From the NCBI RefSeq assembly GCF_016862795.1, contig NZ_BONQ01000031.1, forward strand, positions 1 through 49,498: a stretch of 49,498 nt of DNA, written 5' to 3'. Positions 1-9,000 of the stretch are shown one piece after another. The stretch is from Dactylosporangium siamense. Its GTDB lineage: Bacteria; Actinomycetota; Actinomycetes; Mycobacteriales; Micromonosporaceae. A program made the translations under genes and the position numbers. How positions within the stretch are numbered: position 1 is the first letter of the stretch; each line of letters opens with the position of its first letter. The notes under the pieces are model-generated. The model worked only from the letters and a program-made list of their open reading frames with translations, was not told the origin of the DNA and did not search any database.

Positions 1-106
1 CGCTGCGGGCGCCTGCCCCAATACTGCGCTGCCGATGACCGGCCCGAGACGCTTCGCTGGCCGGTCATGCTCGGTGGTGGGATCTCCATGCCCCCAGCGT
101 CGCACT

Positions 107-562
107 TCAGCTTGCGGCCGGGTGCACTCTCCAAGGCTCGGCCCGCAGCCCGCCGCGCTGGTTGATGCCGTCCTTGAGGCGGTTGGCGGTGTCGCCGGAG
201 ATGCCGGGCGCCAGCCAGGACGGGATCTCGACGGCGTCGGCGGTGTACGCGTCGCCCTCGCCGTTGTACTCGACCCGCATCGTCACCGGTCCCCGGTCGG
301 TCTCCAGCATGACGAACACGGTGCCGTCCGGGTCCCCCGACAGCGTGGTGCGCCGGCCCAGCATCTGGCAGGAGGTGATCGCGCCATACGGGGTGCTCTG
401 GCCGGTCGTGCCCTCCGGGCCGCCGGTGAGCAGCGCACACGTGCCGGGCTGCCGGGCGGCGAGCGCGTCGGACCGGCCCGGGAATCCGGTCGCGACGAGA
501 TACCCGACCACAACGACGAGCACGCCGACGATCCCGCCGCTCCACCACCACAGACGATTCAT
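107..562 (-). CDS. hypothetical secreted or membrane-anchored protein
   Basis: About 151 residues. A short basic N terminus is followed by a hydrophobic segment (roughly residues 6-26, rich in Val, Gly and Trp), which is a signal anchor or uncleaved signal peptide. The rest is a soluble extracytoplasmic domain with a Cys pair (CALL and TSCQML). I chose ATG at 562 because an AAGG ribosome site lies 6 nt upstream. A GTG at 568 in the same frame is the alternative. I recognise no family and can offer no function. It is divergent from the acyltransferase gene. Confidence 0.7.
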   Translation of the reverse strand: MNRLWWWSGGIVGVLVVVVGYLVATGFPGRSDALAARQPGTCALLTGGPEGTTGQSTPYGAITSCQMLGRRTTLSGDPDGTVFVMLETDRGPVTMRVEYNGEGDAYTADAVEIPSWLAPGISGDTANRLKDGINQRGGLRAEPWRVHPAAS

Positions 563-659
563 GACCACCTTGATACCGGAAACCGCCCGGCGATGTAGTA
601 CCGGGGAGCTACCGAAAAGACAGTCCCGCAGCGTGACGACCGCGCGGGGGCACCGTTCG

Positions 660-665
660 TACCGT
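660..665 (+). promoter_or_regulatory. -10 box, leaderless start of acyltransferase
   Basis: TACCGT sits 7 nt before the ATG at 673. That spacing would place the transcription start at the start codon, and no ribosome binding site is visible. One of a series of such sites in this window. Confidence 0.5.
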
Positions 666-672
666 CTCAGCC

Positions 673-1752
673 ATGACCCTTGCTCAACGTGTGTCGGATG
701 CGACCCCGGCGACCCGGGACCGCGCCGTGGACGGGCTGCGCGCCCTCGCGATCGGCGGGGTCATCCTCGGTCACTGGCTGGTCACCGCCCTGGTCACCGA
801 CGGCGGCACGGTGCGCGGGGCCAGCCCGCTGCGCTTCCTGCCGCAGCTCGCGCCGGTGACCTGGCTGTTCCAGACCCTGGCCGTGTTCTTCCTGGTCGGT
901 GGCTACACGGCGGGCCGGCCACGGACGCTGCCGTATCGCCGGTGGCTGGCGGCCCGGCTCATCCGGCTGCTGCGCCCGGTGCCGCCGCTGCTGGGCGTCT
1001 GGACGGTGGTCGCGGCGGTGCTGCTGGCGACCGGCGCGACCGATCGGACCATGCACACCCTGGTGAAGCTGGTCCTGTCGCCGCTGTGGTTCCTGCTCGT
1101 GTTCGCCGCGCTGACCGCGGCGACGCCGCTGGTGTCGCGGCTGCACTGGCAGTGGCCGCTGAGCGTGGTCATCGCGGTGGACGTGCTGCGGTTCGGGCCA
1201 CTGGCCCCCGAGTGGATCGCCTGGGTCAACCTGGGTGCCGGCTGGCTGGTGCCGTTCTGCCTGGGGATCGCCTGGTCCCGCGGCACGCTGAACGTCCGGC
1301 GGACCGGCTGGCAGCTGCTCGTCGGCGGGGCGGCCGCGACGGCGGTGCTGATCCACTGGTTCGGCTACCCGGCCTCGATGGTCGGCGTGCCCGGCGAGGG
1401 CATGTCCAACCTCAACCCGCCGACCCTGGCCGCGGTCACGTTCGGGCTGGCGCAGTGCGGGCTCGCCCTGCTGCTGCTCGGTCCGCTGCGGAGGCTGCTG
1501 GCCAGGCCGGTCGCGTGGGCCGGGGTCGCGCTGCTGAACCTGTCGGCGATGACGGTGTTCCTCTGGCATCAGACCGCGATGATCACCGTGACGCTCGTCG
1601 TGGACGGTACCCGACCCGGCCTGCACACCGTGCCCGACACGCCGGCCTGGATGGCGGCCCGGATACTGTGGCTTCCCGTTTTCGCGTTGGTACTGGCATG
1701 CTGCTGGGCGCTGTTCCACAGGTTCGAGCGCGCTCCGGCCGCCGCACGGTGA
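673..1752 (+). CDS. acyltransferase family 3 membrane protein
   Basis: Residues 14-36 read R-A-V-D-G-L-R-A-L-A followed by V-I-L-G-H-W. This is the N-terminal R/H signature of the Acyltransferase_3 family (OafA/NolL type), whose members transfer acyl groups to sugars, lipids or peptides at the cytoplasmic membrane. Around ten hydrophobic segments follow, and the 359-residue length is normal. The second transmembrane helix carries the family-like FFLVGGY stretch. The substrate cannot be read from the sequence. The gene is monocistronic in appearance, 55 bp ahead of the cell-wall hydrolase gene, which makes a surface-modification role plausible but unproven. Confidence 0.85.
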   Translation: MTLAQRVSDATPATRDRAVDGLRALAIGGVILGHWLVTALVTDGGTVRGASPLRFLPQLAPVTWLFQTLAVFFLVGGYTAGRPRTLPYRRWLAARLIRLLRPVPPLLGVWTVVAAVLLATGATDRTMHTLVKLVLSPLWFLLVFAALTAATPLVSRLHWQWPLSVVIAVDVLRFGPLAPEWIAWVNLGAGWLVPFCLGIAWSRGTLNVRRTGWQLLVGGAAATAVLIHWFGYPASMVGVPGEGMSNLNPPTLAAVTFGLAQCGLALLLLGPLRRLLARPVAWAGVALLNLSAMTVFLWHQTAMITVTLVVDGTRPGLHTVPDTPAWMAARILWLPVFALVLACCWALFHRFERAPAAAR

Positions 1753-1795
1753 TGTGAATATTCGGATAAGACGGACATATCCGAGTATCGCTCGT

Positions 1796-1801
1796 TATGT
1801 T
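1796..1801 (+). promoter_or_regulatory. -10 box, leaderless start of NlpC/P60 gene
   Basis: TATGTT is separated by 6 nt from the ATG at 1808. There is no Shine-Dalgarno sequence, so this supports 1808 as the real start rather than the ATG at 1754. Confidence 0.5.
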
Positions 1802-1807
1802 CCCTGC

Positions 1808-2413
1808 ATGGCTTCAGCTTGGCTCAAGGCATCAGCCGCGCTCACCACGGCCGTCATCGCCTTCGCACCGGCAGCGCCGGTGTCAGCGAACCCCATCCCG
1901 CCACCGCAGTCGGTGGTCGTGCAGGCCGGCGACACGCTGTGGGGCCTGTCCCGGCGCAACGGCACCACGGTCGCGGAACTGCAGCGCATCAACAACCTCG
2001 GCGCCTCGACCCTGATCCGGATCGGTCAGACGCTGCTGCTGACCGAGTCGACCCGCGCGGCCAGGGTCGCCGTCGCCGTCGCCTACGCCAAGGCGCAGGT
2101 CGGCAAGCCCTACAAGTTCGCGACGGCGGGACCAGAGACGTTCGACTGCTCGGGGCTGGTCATGCGGGCCTGGCAGGCGGCCGGTTTCCAGCTGCCGCGC
2201 ATCACGTACGACCAGATCAAAGTCGGACAGCACGTCACCCGCGAGCAGCTCGAGGCCGGCGACCTGGTGTTCACCAACAACGGCGGCCACGTCATGCTCT
2301 ACATCGGCGACGGCCAGGTCGTGAACGCCGGCCACACCGGGGTCTCCGTGCACCTGCAGGCCCTGCCCCGCACGGAGAACGTCGTGGCCTTCGTCCGGCT
2401 GCCCGACCGCTGA
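1808..2413 (+). CDS. secreted LysM - NlpC/P60 peptidoglycan endopeptidase
   Basis: 201 residues. A signal peptide covers roughly residues 1-27 (A-P-V-S-A-N cleavage region). A LysM peptidoglycan-binding domain spans about 35-79 (V-V-V-Q-A-G-D-T-L-W, ending I-G-Q-T-L). A C-terminal NlpC/P60 cysteine peptidase covers about 86-200. Catalytic residues visible are Cys114 in D-C-S-G-L and His161 in G-G-H-V-M-L-Y-I-G. The third polar position appears to be Asn173 rather than the more usual His. The family cleaves D-Glu/diaminopimelate stem-peptide bonds in peptidoglycan. A longer frame opens at 1754, but the signal peptide and the -10 box favour 1808. The gene is convergent with the next one, with a 4-bp gap. 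Confidence 0.9.
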   Translation: MASAWLKASAALTTAVIAFAPAAPVSANPIPPPQSVVVQAGDTLWGLSRRNGTTVAELQRINNLGASTLIRIGQTLLLTESTRAARVAVAVAYAKAQVGKPYKFATAGPETFDCSGLVMRAWQAAGFQLPRITYDQIKVGQHVTREQLEAGDLVFTNNGGHVMLYIGDGQVVNAGHTGVSVHLQALPRTENVVAFVRLPDR

Positions 2414-2417
2414 CCCG

Positions 2418-2780
2418 TCACCGCCCAGTGATGCCGGCCACCTCGTCGAGGTGTTGCAGCAGGTCGTGCGCGGCCAGCTCGACGTCCTTGTGCCGCCACT
2501 CCGAGGCCCGGTACACACAGGCGATCAGCCCGCTGCGGTGCACCCGCCGCAGGTCGCCGCAGTTGAACGCGTATCGCGCCTTGGTCTCGTCGCCGGGGCC
2601 GACGGTGAGCCCGAGGTGCCACCGGCCGTACTCGTCCCAGGAGTGCCGCTCCAGGTACGCGTTCTGATCCTCGGCCCTGGGCTGCACCTCACCCCAGTCA
2701 CTGTCCAGCACGTACTGCCGCGCGTCGATGAGCTTGCTGATGTACGCGACCGCCGCCTCGTTCACCTCGTACTTGGCCAT
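2418..2780 (-). CDS. conserved hypothetical protein
   Basis: 120 residues, soluble, starting M-A-K-Y-E-V-N-E-A-A with a G-rich ribosome site just upstream. It is rich in charged residues and Trp/Tyr and has no signal peptide or membrane segment. I do not recognise the domain; the style is that of small actinobacterial proteins of unknown function. It lies downstream of the HAD-like gene on the same strand, separated from it by a long hairpin, so it is probably a separate transcription unit or one attenuated by that hairpin. Confidence 0.65.
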   Translation of the reverse strand: MAKYEVNEAAVAYISKLIDARQYVLDSDWGEVQPRAEDQNAYLERHSWDEYGRWHLGLTVGPGDETKARYAFNCGDLRRVHRSGLIACVYRASEWRHKDVELAAHDLLQHLDEVAGITGR

Positions 2781-2824
2781 ACCCCCCGCGATACCCGCGC
2801 CAGGCCCGCTTCAACACCGTTCTC

Positions 2825-2878
2825 CATGATCCGGTGGACCCTGGGCACCCAGGGGTGCGCGAGGTCTACCGGATCATG
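2825..2878 (-). terminator. 54-nt imperfect palindrome at the end of the HAD-like gene
   Basis: Outer arms 2825-2840 and 2863-2878 match at 15 of 16 positions (CATGATCCGGT core). A second short stem lies inside (GCACCC 2845-2850 with GGGTGC 2853-2858). The stop codon of the HAD-like gene (2874-2876) is within the outer arm. There is no T-run on either side. It is probably a transcription terminator or RNA-stability hairpin. It could alternatively be a small dispersed palindromic element. Confidence 0.55.
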
Positions 2879-3356
2879 AGGAGGACGCGAGCCACGCACC
2901 CACGGCGGCGACATCGTCCCGGGTGAGACCCCGACGAGCATCGACCGCGTGCAGCAGCGCCGGGCCGGGGTGGTGCGCGGCGACCCACGCACGGTCAGCG
3001 GCGGCGATCTCGTCGTCGACCCAGACGAACGCACGCCCGGCCGCCCACGCGACCAGACCACGGGTCTTCCAGTGCACCGGACCGGGATCATCCTCGTCCG
3101 GCCAGGACACGACCGGCAACGACGGCAGGTCGAGCAACGGGCCGACGACCTCGTTGGCGTCGGCGCCCCACGTGGTCGCCCACACCAGGTCGCACGGCAG
3201 CGCCGTCAGCCAGGCGCCGAGACGAGGGTCGAGGCGGGCGAGCAGCGGGTTGCCCCGCGCCGCCGCACGGATCCGCGCCGAGGCCGGCGGGCCGTACTCC
3301 CGCGCACCGAACGGAATGAGCGGGCCGTCGACGTCGAGGAACAGCACCGGTCGCAC
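2874..3356 (-). CDS. HAD-like hydrolase domain protein
   Basis: 160 residues. The N terminus reads P-V-L-F-L-D-V-D-G-P-L, the HAD motif I with nucleophile and acid/base Asp. A D-L-V-W-A-T-T-W motif II-like stretch follows in the middle, and F-V-W-V-D-D-E carries the distal acidic pair near residue 115. HAD proteins are mostly phosphatases; the substrate here is unknown and there is no large cap domain. The start is GTG at 3356, 7 nt downstream of a TACGCT -10 box, so the mRNA is probably leaderless. Confidence 0.75.
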   Translation of the reverse strand: MRPVLFLDVDGPLIPFGAREYGPPASARIRAAARGNPLLARLDPRLGAWLTALPCDLVWATTWGADANEVVGPLLDLPSLPVVSWPDEDDPGPVHWKTRGLVAWAAGRAFVWVDDEIAAADRAWVAAHHPGPALLHAVDARRGLTRDDVAAVGAWLASSS

Positions 3357-3363
3357 CCGTCAC

Positions 3364-3369
3364 AGCGTA
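3364..3369 (-). promoter_or_regulatory. -10 box, leaderless start of HAD-like gene
   Basis: On the minus strand TACGCT precedes the GTG at 3356 by 7 nt (GTGACGG), with no ribosome binding site. Confidence 0.5.
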
Positions 3370-3412
3370 GAGGAGAGGTCAGCCGCGGAGCCGGTCCGTT
3401 CCCATGTTCGGT

Positions 3413-3462
3413 GGGCCCGCCGGGGCACGTCACAGGTCTGCATCGTGGTGCACGGCGGGCCC
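3413..3462. repeat. 10-bp inverted repeat between divergent genes
   Basis: GGGCCCGCCG (3413-3422) is repeated inverted and exact as CGGCGGGCCC (3453-3462) with a 30-nt spacer, upstream of the DUF4259 gene. It may be a regulator site or a leader hairpin. No function can be assigned. Confidence 0.4.
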
Positions 3463-3500
3463 GATGACGGCTTGCCCGTCGGATCGGCGATGATCAGGGT

Positions 3501-3935
3501 GTGGGAACTTGGGATTCCGGACCGCTGGACAACGACACCGCCGCCGACTGGTGCCGCGAGTTGCATGATGCTCCGGCGGCCGAACGGACAGCGATGGTTC
3601 GCACGGCGTTGACCGTCGTGATCGGCCACGACGCCGACACGTACCTGGACGACGACTTCGCGGTCGAGGCGATCGCAGCGGCGGCGGTCATCGCCGCGCA
3701 GCTGCCCGACGGCCCGCGCCTTGACTCCCCGTACGCGCCGGACTTCATCCACGCCGGCGGTGGCCTCGACGTGCCCGACGGCCTGCCTTCGCTGGCGTTG
3801 CTGGCGCTGGACCGTATTGACGGCGCGAACTCGGCGCTGCCGGGCCTGTGGGAGGACGGCTACCCGACGGTGCTCGAGCGCCGTCGACCGATCCGCGCCG
3901 CCCTTGAACGAGCGGCCGGCTCATCGCCTGGCTGA
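3501..3935 (+). CDS. DUF4259 domain protein
   Basis: 144 residues. The opening M-G-T-W-D-S-G-P-L-D-N-D-T-A-A-D-W is the hallmark of DUF4259, a soluble helical family of unknown function found in many bacteria. The start is GTG at 3501, since the family begins exactly at this Met-Gly-x-Trp. The family aligns over its full length. No operon partners: the downstream gene is on the opposite strand. Confidence 0.85.
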   Translation: MGTWDSGPLDNDTAADWCRELHDAPAAERTAMVRTALTVVIGHDADTYLDDDFAVEAIAAAAVIAAQLPDGPRLDSPYAPDFIHAGGGLDVPDGLPSLALLALDRIDGANSALPGLWEDGYPTVLERRRPIRAALERAAGSSPG

Positions 3936-3972
3936 GTTCGCGGTGCCGGTGAATGGAGTCGCAGGACCGGAC

Positions 3973-4860
3973 CTACGTATCGCTGCGATGGGGTTCGACG
4001 GCGTCCAGAAGCACTCTGATCAGACAGCGTCGCCGGCCTGCCTCGACATCGTCCTGGAAGGCGTCTCGCGCGTGCAGGATCAGATGGTCGTTGATGATGA
4101 GCAGGTCACCCTCGGCGAGGGTGTAGCGGAACTGCAGCGCGGGTCGCATCATGACGGTGTCCAATGCGTCGAGGGCCATCCTGTCCAGGTCTGTCAGGGG
4201 TTTACCCGTGAGCGCCTGCGCCATCTCGATCCGTTGCCGGTTGCAGCGGACAAGCCATCCCTCTGGTCGTTCGTCGAAGACCGGCGCCATGATCCACTGC
4301 TGGCCGCCGTGGTCGACGTGGCTCCGTTCAAATGCGTACGGGCGGCACAGCCGCGTCAGCGCCTCCGAAAATTCCTGTCGGAGGTTTTCGACAATGGTCG
4401 GAACGCTCAACAGGACCGACTGGCCACCCGCGGCAGCCGAACCCAGACACAGCAGAGCGAAGTAGTCGATCTCGTCGCCGAGGTTGCTCATCGCGCTGTC
4501 ATTGTGAATGTCAAGCTCGTCGTGTGACTTCGAGGTGTAGACGCCGGGGGCAAACGACCCGTCGGGCCGGAAACGGGACGATCCCTCGTCCCGGACGATC
4601 CAGCCCAGCGTTGTGGCACCGGCGGGGCCCTGGGGGCGCGGCCGACCGAGGAAGCGCACGATCGACGGCGCGAAGTCCGAACACTCCTCAGGGCTCCGGC
4701 CCGCGATCGGGACGTCGGTCACCAGCGCGAAGCCCGGATGCCCATCCAGTGGCCCACGGACCGCGGCTGCCAACGCAACCGGATCGGCCACGTACGGGAT
4801 TCGCCAGTGGGTCGAGGACTTCAGCTCATCCGCATACCACCCCGGTCGCTCGGCAGGCAT
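3973..4860 (-). CDS. TauD/TfdA (clavaminate-synthase-like) Fe(II)/2-oxoglutarate dioxygenase
   Basis: About 295 residues. The facial triad is visible: the H-N-D motif in the stretch L-D-I-H-N-D-S (His119, Asp121) and the distal His263 in L-I-L-H-A-R-D-A-F. A 2-oxoglutarate-binding Arg follows in C-L-I-R-V-L-L (about residue 282). The N-x-x-L-I-L-H-x-R-x-x-F pattern is typical of the clavaminate synthase / arginine beta-hydroxylase branch, which hydroxylates amino acids or natural-product scaffolds. I chose ATG at 4860 because it overlaps the glycosyltransferase stop as TGATG and has GGAG about 9 nt upstream. ATG at 4875 is an alternative, but its GGAGGA directly abuts the codon. It is the last gene of the STAND/glycosyltransferase/dioxygenase operon. 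Confidence 0.85.
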   Translation of the reverse strand: MPAERPGWYADELKSSTHWRIPYVADPVALAAAVRGPLDGHPGFALVTDVPIAGRSPEECSDFAPSIVRFLGRPRPQGPAGATTLGWIVRDEGSSRFRPDGSFAPGVYTSKSHDELDIHNDSAMSNLGDEIDYFALLCLGSAAAGGQSVLLSVPTIVENLRQEFSEALTRLCRPYAFERSHVDHGGQQWIMAPVFDERPEGWLVRCNRQRIEMAQALTGKPLTDLDRMALDALDTVMMRPALQFRYTLAEGDLLIINDHLILHARDAFQDDVEAGRRRCLIRVLLDAVEPHRSDT

Positions 4861-6005
4861 CACGACGGACTCCATTCCTCCATCGTGCGGTGTCGGGCAA
4901 GGGTGTCAAGGATCGAGGTGGCGCATTCGTCGGCGCTGGGCATGGTCCCCATCTCCTGGGACAGGCGCCACGCGTTTCGGTGGTAGAGGTTGTCCGCGCA
5001 GATCCGGTGGACGGCGTCGACCACGGCACTGTCCACGTCCGGCGCCTGGCCAAGGTCGATTCCGGCACCAAGGCTCGCCACCCGGAAGGAGTTGTAGGAC
5101 TGATCGGCTCCCATCGGCTGGCAAACGACCGGGATCCCCAGCGCGAGGCAGTCCAGCATGGTGCTCCGACCCCCGTGACACACGACGATGTCCTGGTCGC
5201 GGAGCCAATCCAGGTAGGCGGCGCGCGGCTGCGGCGATCCGTTGGTGCCGTTCAACCGGGTAACTGAGAATCCTTCCCCGGTCAACGCGGCCGCTGCCTT
5301 GTGCAGCGACGGAGAGAAGCCGGAATAGACCGTTCCGAAGGTGATGCCGATCTTGCGAGAGGTGCCGGGCACGGGAACGGCAGTCCTCATGTCTCGCAGC
5401 GCGATGTCGGAAAGCATCGGATTCATGAAGAGGTCCTGCGGGCGGCGGGACGAGAGGGGATTCGGCTGGAACGACGGCGGTATCGTGTCGATGCAGACAT
5501 GTCCCCAGAAGCCGTCCATCGCCGGATCCTGGGCCAGCCCGGCCCCGGTCCGCAGCGACGACCACAGCTGGTGCCAGCGCGCCCGCTGGGTCTCGATCGG
5601 CGAGCGAAATGTGGTGGCGACGCAGACGCGGTAGCTCCCGACGCGCTCTCCGTAGAGAGCCCCAGCAAAATCGTGATCATCGTGGACGATCACGTTGGGT
5701 CGGAGCGCAGGGTCGGCGCGGATCATCGCCGTCAACATCTCGGCGCTCCGGGTGGAGAAGATCCGCGACCAGTGCTCTCGCGGGGTCGCGGTCGGGTAGC
5801 GCTCGCGAGCGCGACGAAGGTCGTCGGCCAGGGTCCATTCCGGGCCGATGTCGAGCGTCGCGTAGCCCATCCGCCGGAGTATGGCGGTGGAAAGGCGGCT
5901 GCCGGCCAGCCTGACTTCGCAGCCGGCCCGTATCAGCGCGTCGGCCAATGGCCGCAAAGGATAGATGTGTCCATACCCGGGTAGCACCGAGAACAGGACC
6001 GTCAC
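4860..6005 (-). CDS. GT1-type (GT-B) glycosyltransferase
   Basis: 381 residues. The N terminus reads L-P-G-Y-G-H-I-Y-P-L-R-P-L-A, with the catalytic-type His13 and the family P-L motif. The C-terminal nucleotide-sugar motif is H-G-G-R-S-T-M-L-D-C-L-A-L-G-I-P followed by Q-P-M-G-A-D-Q. These are the signatures of macrolide/aglycone glycosyltransferases (YjiC/MGT/EryCIII class), which move an NDP-activated sugar onto small hydrophobic acceptors. I chose GTG at 6005 because it forms a GTGA overlap with the stop of the STAND gene. The upstream in-frame extension to 6173 is Arg-rich and reads antisense to STAND codons. Acceptor and sugar are unknown, and no sugar-biosynthesis genes are present here. 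Confidence 0.88.
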   Translation of the reverse strand: MTVLFSVLPGYGHIYPLRPLADALIRAGCEVRLAGSRLSTAILRRMGYATLDIGPEWTLADDLRRARERYPTATPREHWSRIFSTRSAEMLTAMIRADPALRPNVIVHDDHDFAGALYGERVGSYRVCVATTFRSPIETQRARWHQLWSSLRTGAGLAQDPAMDGFWGHVCIDTIPPSFQPNPLSSRRPQDLFMNPMLSDIALRDMRTAVPVPGTSRKIGITFGTVYSGFSPSLHKAAAALTGEGFSVTRLNGTNGSPQPRAAYLDWLRDQDIVVCHGGRSTMLDCLALGIPVVCQPMGADQSYNSFRVASLGAGIDLGQAPDVDSAVVDAVHRICADNLYHRNAWRLSQEMGTMPSADECATSILDTLARHRTMEEWSPS

Positions 6006-9000
6006 CACCCTCGCCACCCGACGACCTTCTGGGCGATCAGCTCGTCCGGCCAGCGGCAACCCAGAGCGTCGAGCTGCTGACGGGCGAGCGACAGCAGGCG
6101 CTCTCGCGACGAGTCGTCGGTGATCGACGCCAGCTGGAGACGAGCCTGGGCTGTGCCCAGTTCGCTCCCGCACTCGGTGAACAGCGCTGTCGCATTGTCG
6201 AGTGCCCCGGTGGCCCGATGGCGATCACCGTGCAGGACGGCGATCTGCGCGATGGTGAACCAGCCCCAAGCCTCGCCGCGGGTGTCGCCGATCGTCCGGA
6301 AATTCTCGATGAGGTGGTCAAGCTCTGCCAGCTGCCCTCCGTCGCGTGGCAGTGCACCCGATCGAATCTTCAGCTCGATGGCGACCAGTGCCACCCAGGT
6401 CTGCCCGATCTTCGCTGGGTACCGTTCAAACGCCTCCCTCGCCTGACTGAGGGAGGCCGCAGCCGCGGCGTAGTCGCCTGCGTCCGACAACGCCTGCGCG
6501 AGACTGAAACCGATCCAACCGACCGCGCGCGGGTATCCATCGGCAATGGCGCGGCTCAGCCCGGCGGACAGTTCCCGGACAGCACCGGCGACATCTCCGG
6601 CGACGCGATAGACGGACCCGAGGCCGAGATGTGGGTAGCTCCGCATGGCGGTGTGCGCTTCCACACCCTCCAGCGATGCCAGAGCCTCTCGATAGCATTG
6701 CGTTGCTTCGGCCGGGGAGTCGCCCAGACGGAATGACTCACCCAGGCGAAACTGGGCCCAGGCAATGCCGACCTTGTCGCCGATCGAGGTGAAGACGTCG
6801 GACGCCTTCTGGAGCTCGGCCTGGGCTTCCGACGCCCGCCCGATTCGGGAGAGCGCCACCCCGAGGTGCAGTGCCATGGTGGCACTGCCCATCACGTTGT
6901 GGCTCCGTGCCGCGGCCTCGGCGCCGAGCCTGCACGCGTTGATCCAGGCATCCCAGCTGCAGGTCGAGTCGAGATAGGTGCTGACAGCGCGAGCGAGCAG
7001 CCAGACCTCGTCGAACAGCCCGTCCTTGAATGCCTGCTCGATCAGGACCGTGATGTTTCGGGCCTCGCCATCCATCCAGGTCACCGGATTCTCACGGACG
7101 ACAACGGCAAGCGTGCCGATCTCCACCCAGGTGGAGGCGCCGAGCGCGCCCTCGATCTGGCCGCCGTCCAGCCCGATGGCCAATCCGGCCTCCTCGGCGA
7201 GGACGATGTAGGCCGCCAGCACGTTGCGGAGGAAACGGACCCGCGCCTCGTCGTCGGACGCGGCGAACTTTCTCCCGAGATCACGAAGCAGATCGTGGTA
7301 GCGATATTGCCGCTCGGTCGCCGTCGCAGTTCGACCCACCACGTCCACGAACTGCTGGTCGGCCAGCCGCTGCAGTGATCTCCGGGCAGTGTCCAGCGAG
7401 GTCCCATCCCCGGTGCCCAGATGCCAGGCTTGGAACTCAGCGGTCGGTAGTGTCGCGAGCAGACCGAAGGCCTTTTGGGCCGCAGGCTCCAGGGATGGGT
7501 AGTTGAGGCTGAGCGATGCCTCGAGGTCGAGGTCGCCGATCCTCATCTCGGCCAGGCGGAGTTTGGAGTTCGAGTAGGTGCGGTCCAGCTCCGTCAGCGT
7601 GGACTCGGGACGCAGCCGGAGCGCGGCAGCAACGATTCGCAGTGCCAGTGGTAGCCGCCCGCAGGTCGCACACAGTTGTTCGACGATGCGCTCGTCGGCC
7701 TGGTCGTATGCTCTGTTGCGATAGATGAGCTCCTTGGCGTCGTTCATGTCGAGCTCGCGAAGCCAGAGATTTTCGAGACCCTCGATGGAGATCGCCTGCC
7801 GGGACGTCACGATGACGCCGGTGCTGCCGTCGGCGGGCAGCAGCGGCCGCACCTGATGTTCGTCGGCGCAGTTGTCCAGGACCAGCAGGGTCTTCATCGT
7901 GCCGAGGATGGCCCGCAACTGACCGGAGCGAAGGCCGCGGTCGCGGGAGATCTTCGATGGTGCGAGGCCGTAGGCGCGCAGGATCTCGCCGGTGACCTCG
8001 AAGGTGTCGAGCGCCTCCGCCTCATAGCCGCGCATGTTGATGTAGATCGTCCGGTCGTAGTCCGGCGCAAACCTCTGCGCGGCGACGATGGCGAGCGTGG
8101 TCTTGCCGATGCCGGCCCGCCCGTAGATGTTGGCGAAGAGCGGTGGAAGGTCGTTCCTGATGCGGAGCAGTTGCTCCAGCTCCGCGGCGCGGCCGACGAA
8201 GTCGCGCGGCGCCGACGGGAGCGCGAATATGGTGGCCGTCAGGTCACGCCGGCCCTCCGAAGCTTCCTTCGGCCGGCTCCTGGTCTGATCCGTGAGCGTC
8301 TGATCCGTAAGCGTCTGGACCTCATGCTTCAGCGTCAGGTAGCGCACATCGTCAAGGTCGCTCGGCTTGATGATCGTGAAGTGGTCGCCGGGCAAGGTCC
8401 GTGTGTCGGGGAACACCGACCGGCCCGGCACGTCCTTGACGACGTTGTCCTCCGTTCCGACCGTCGCCAGAATCTTGATCCGGTACCGCGGATCGGGAGG
8501 AATCAGGATGCTTTCGAAGATCCGCCGCTGAGCCGCGTTGACCTGCTCGTCGAGTGGCCGCAGCTCCCGCTCCTGCGGGTTGCCGCCCAGCAGGCGGAAG
8601 AGCGGCCGACGCAGGGACAGCGCGAGGTCCGAGCCGCCCGTGGGCGTCGCGTACATGAGCAGGCCGACCACGCGGTGCAGCGTCGATGACTCAGGCCGGC
8701 TGACCTCCGCGGCGATGTAGCGCTGCGCGACGAGCCCACCCTGGCTGTGGGCGACCAGCAGGATCGACGGTTCGACCACTCGCAGGTCGATGAAGTCGCC
8801 GAGGCCACGCGCGATGTTGTCGATGGATGGCAGCCGCTTCAGTGGATTGAGCTGCGCGATTTTGGAGGTGTACTCGTACTGGTAGACCGTCACCTGCTCG
8901 CTGACCGGCGCGTCGCTGCTCAGCAGACTTTCCATCTGCGTCCACGTGTGGGGGCCTGACAGGAACCCATGTATGAACACGAGGGCCAGTCGAGCGTCCT

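Noticed and set aside
162-1757. A 531-codon plus-strand frame and other long frames at the left edge
   Set aside because: Composition is Arg/Pro-rich without domains, and it overlaps two supported genes in other frames.
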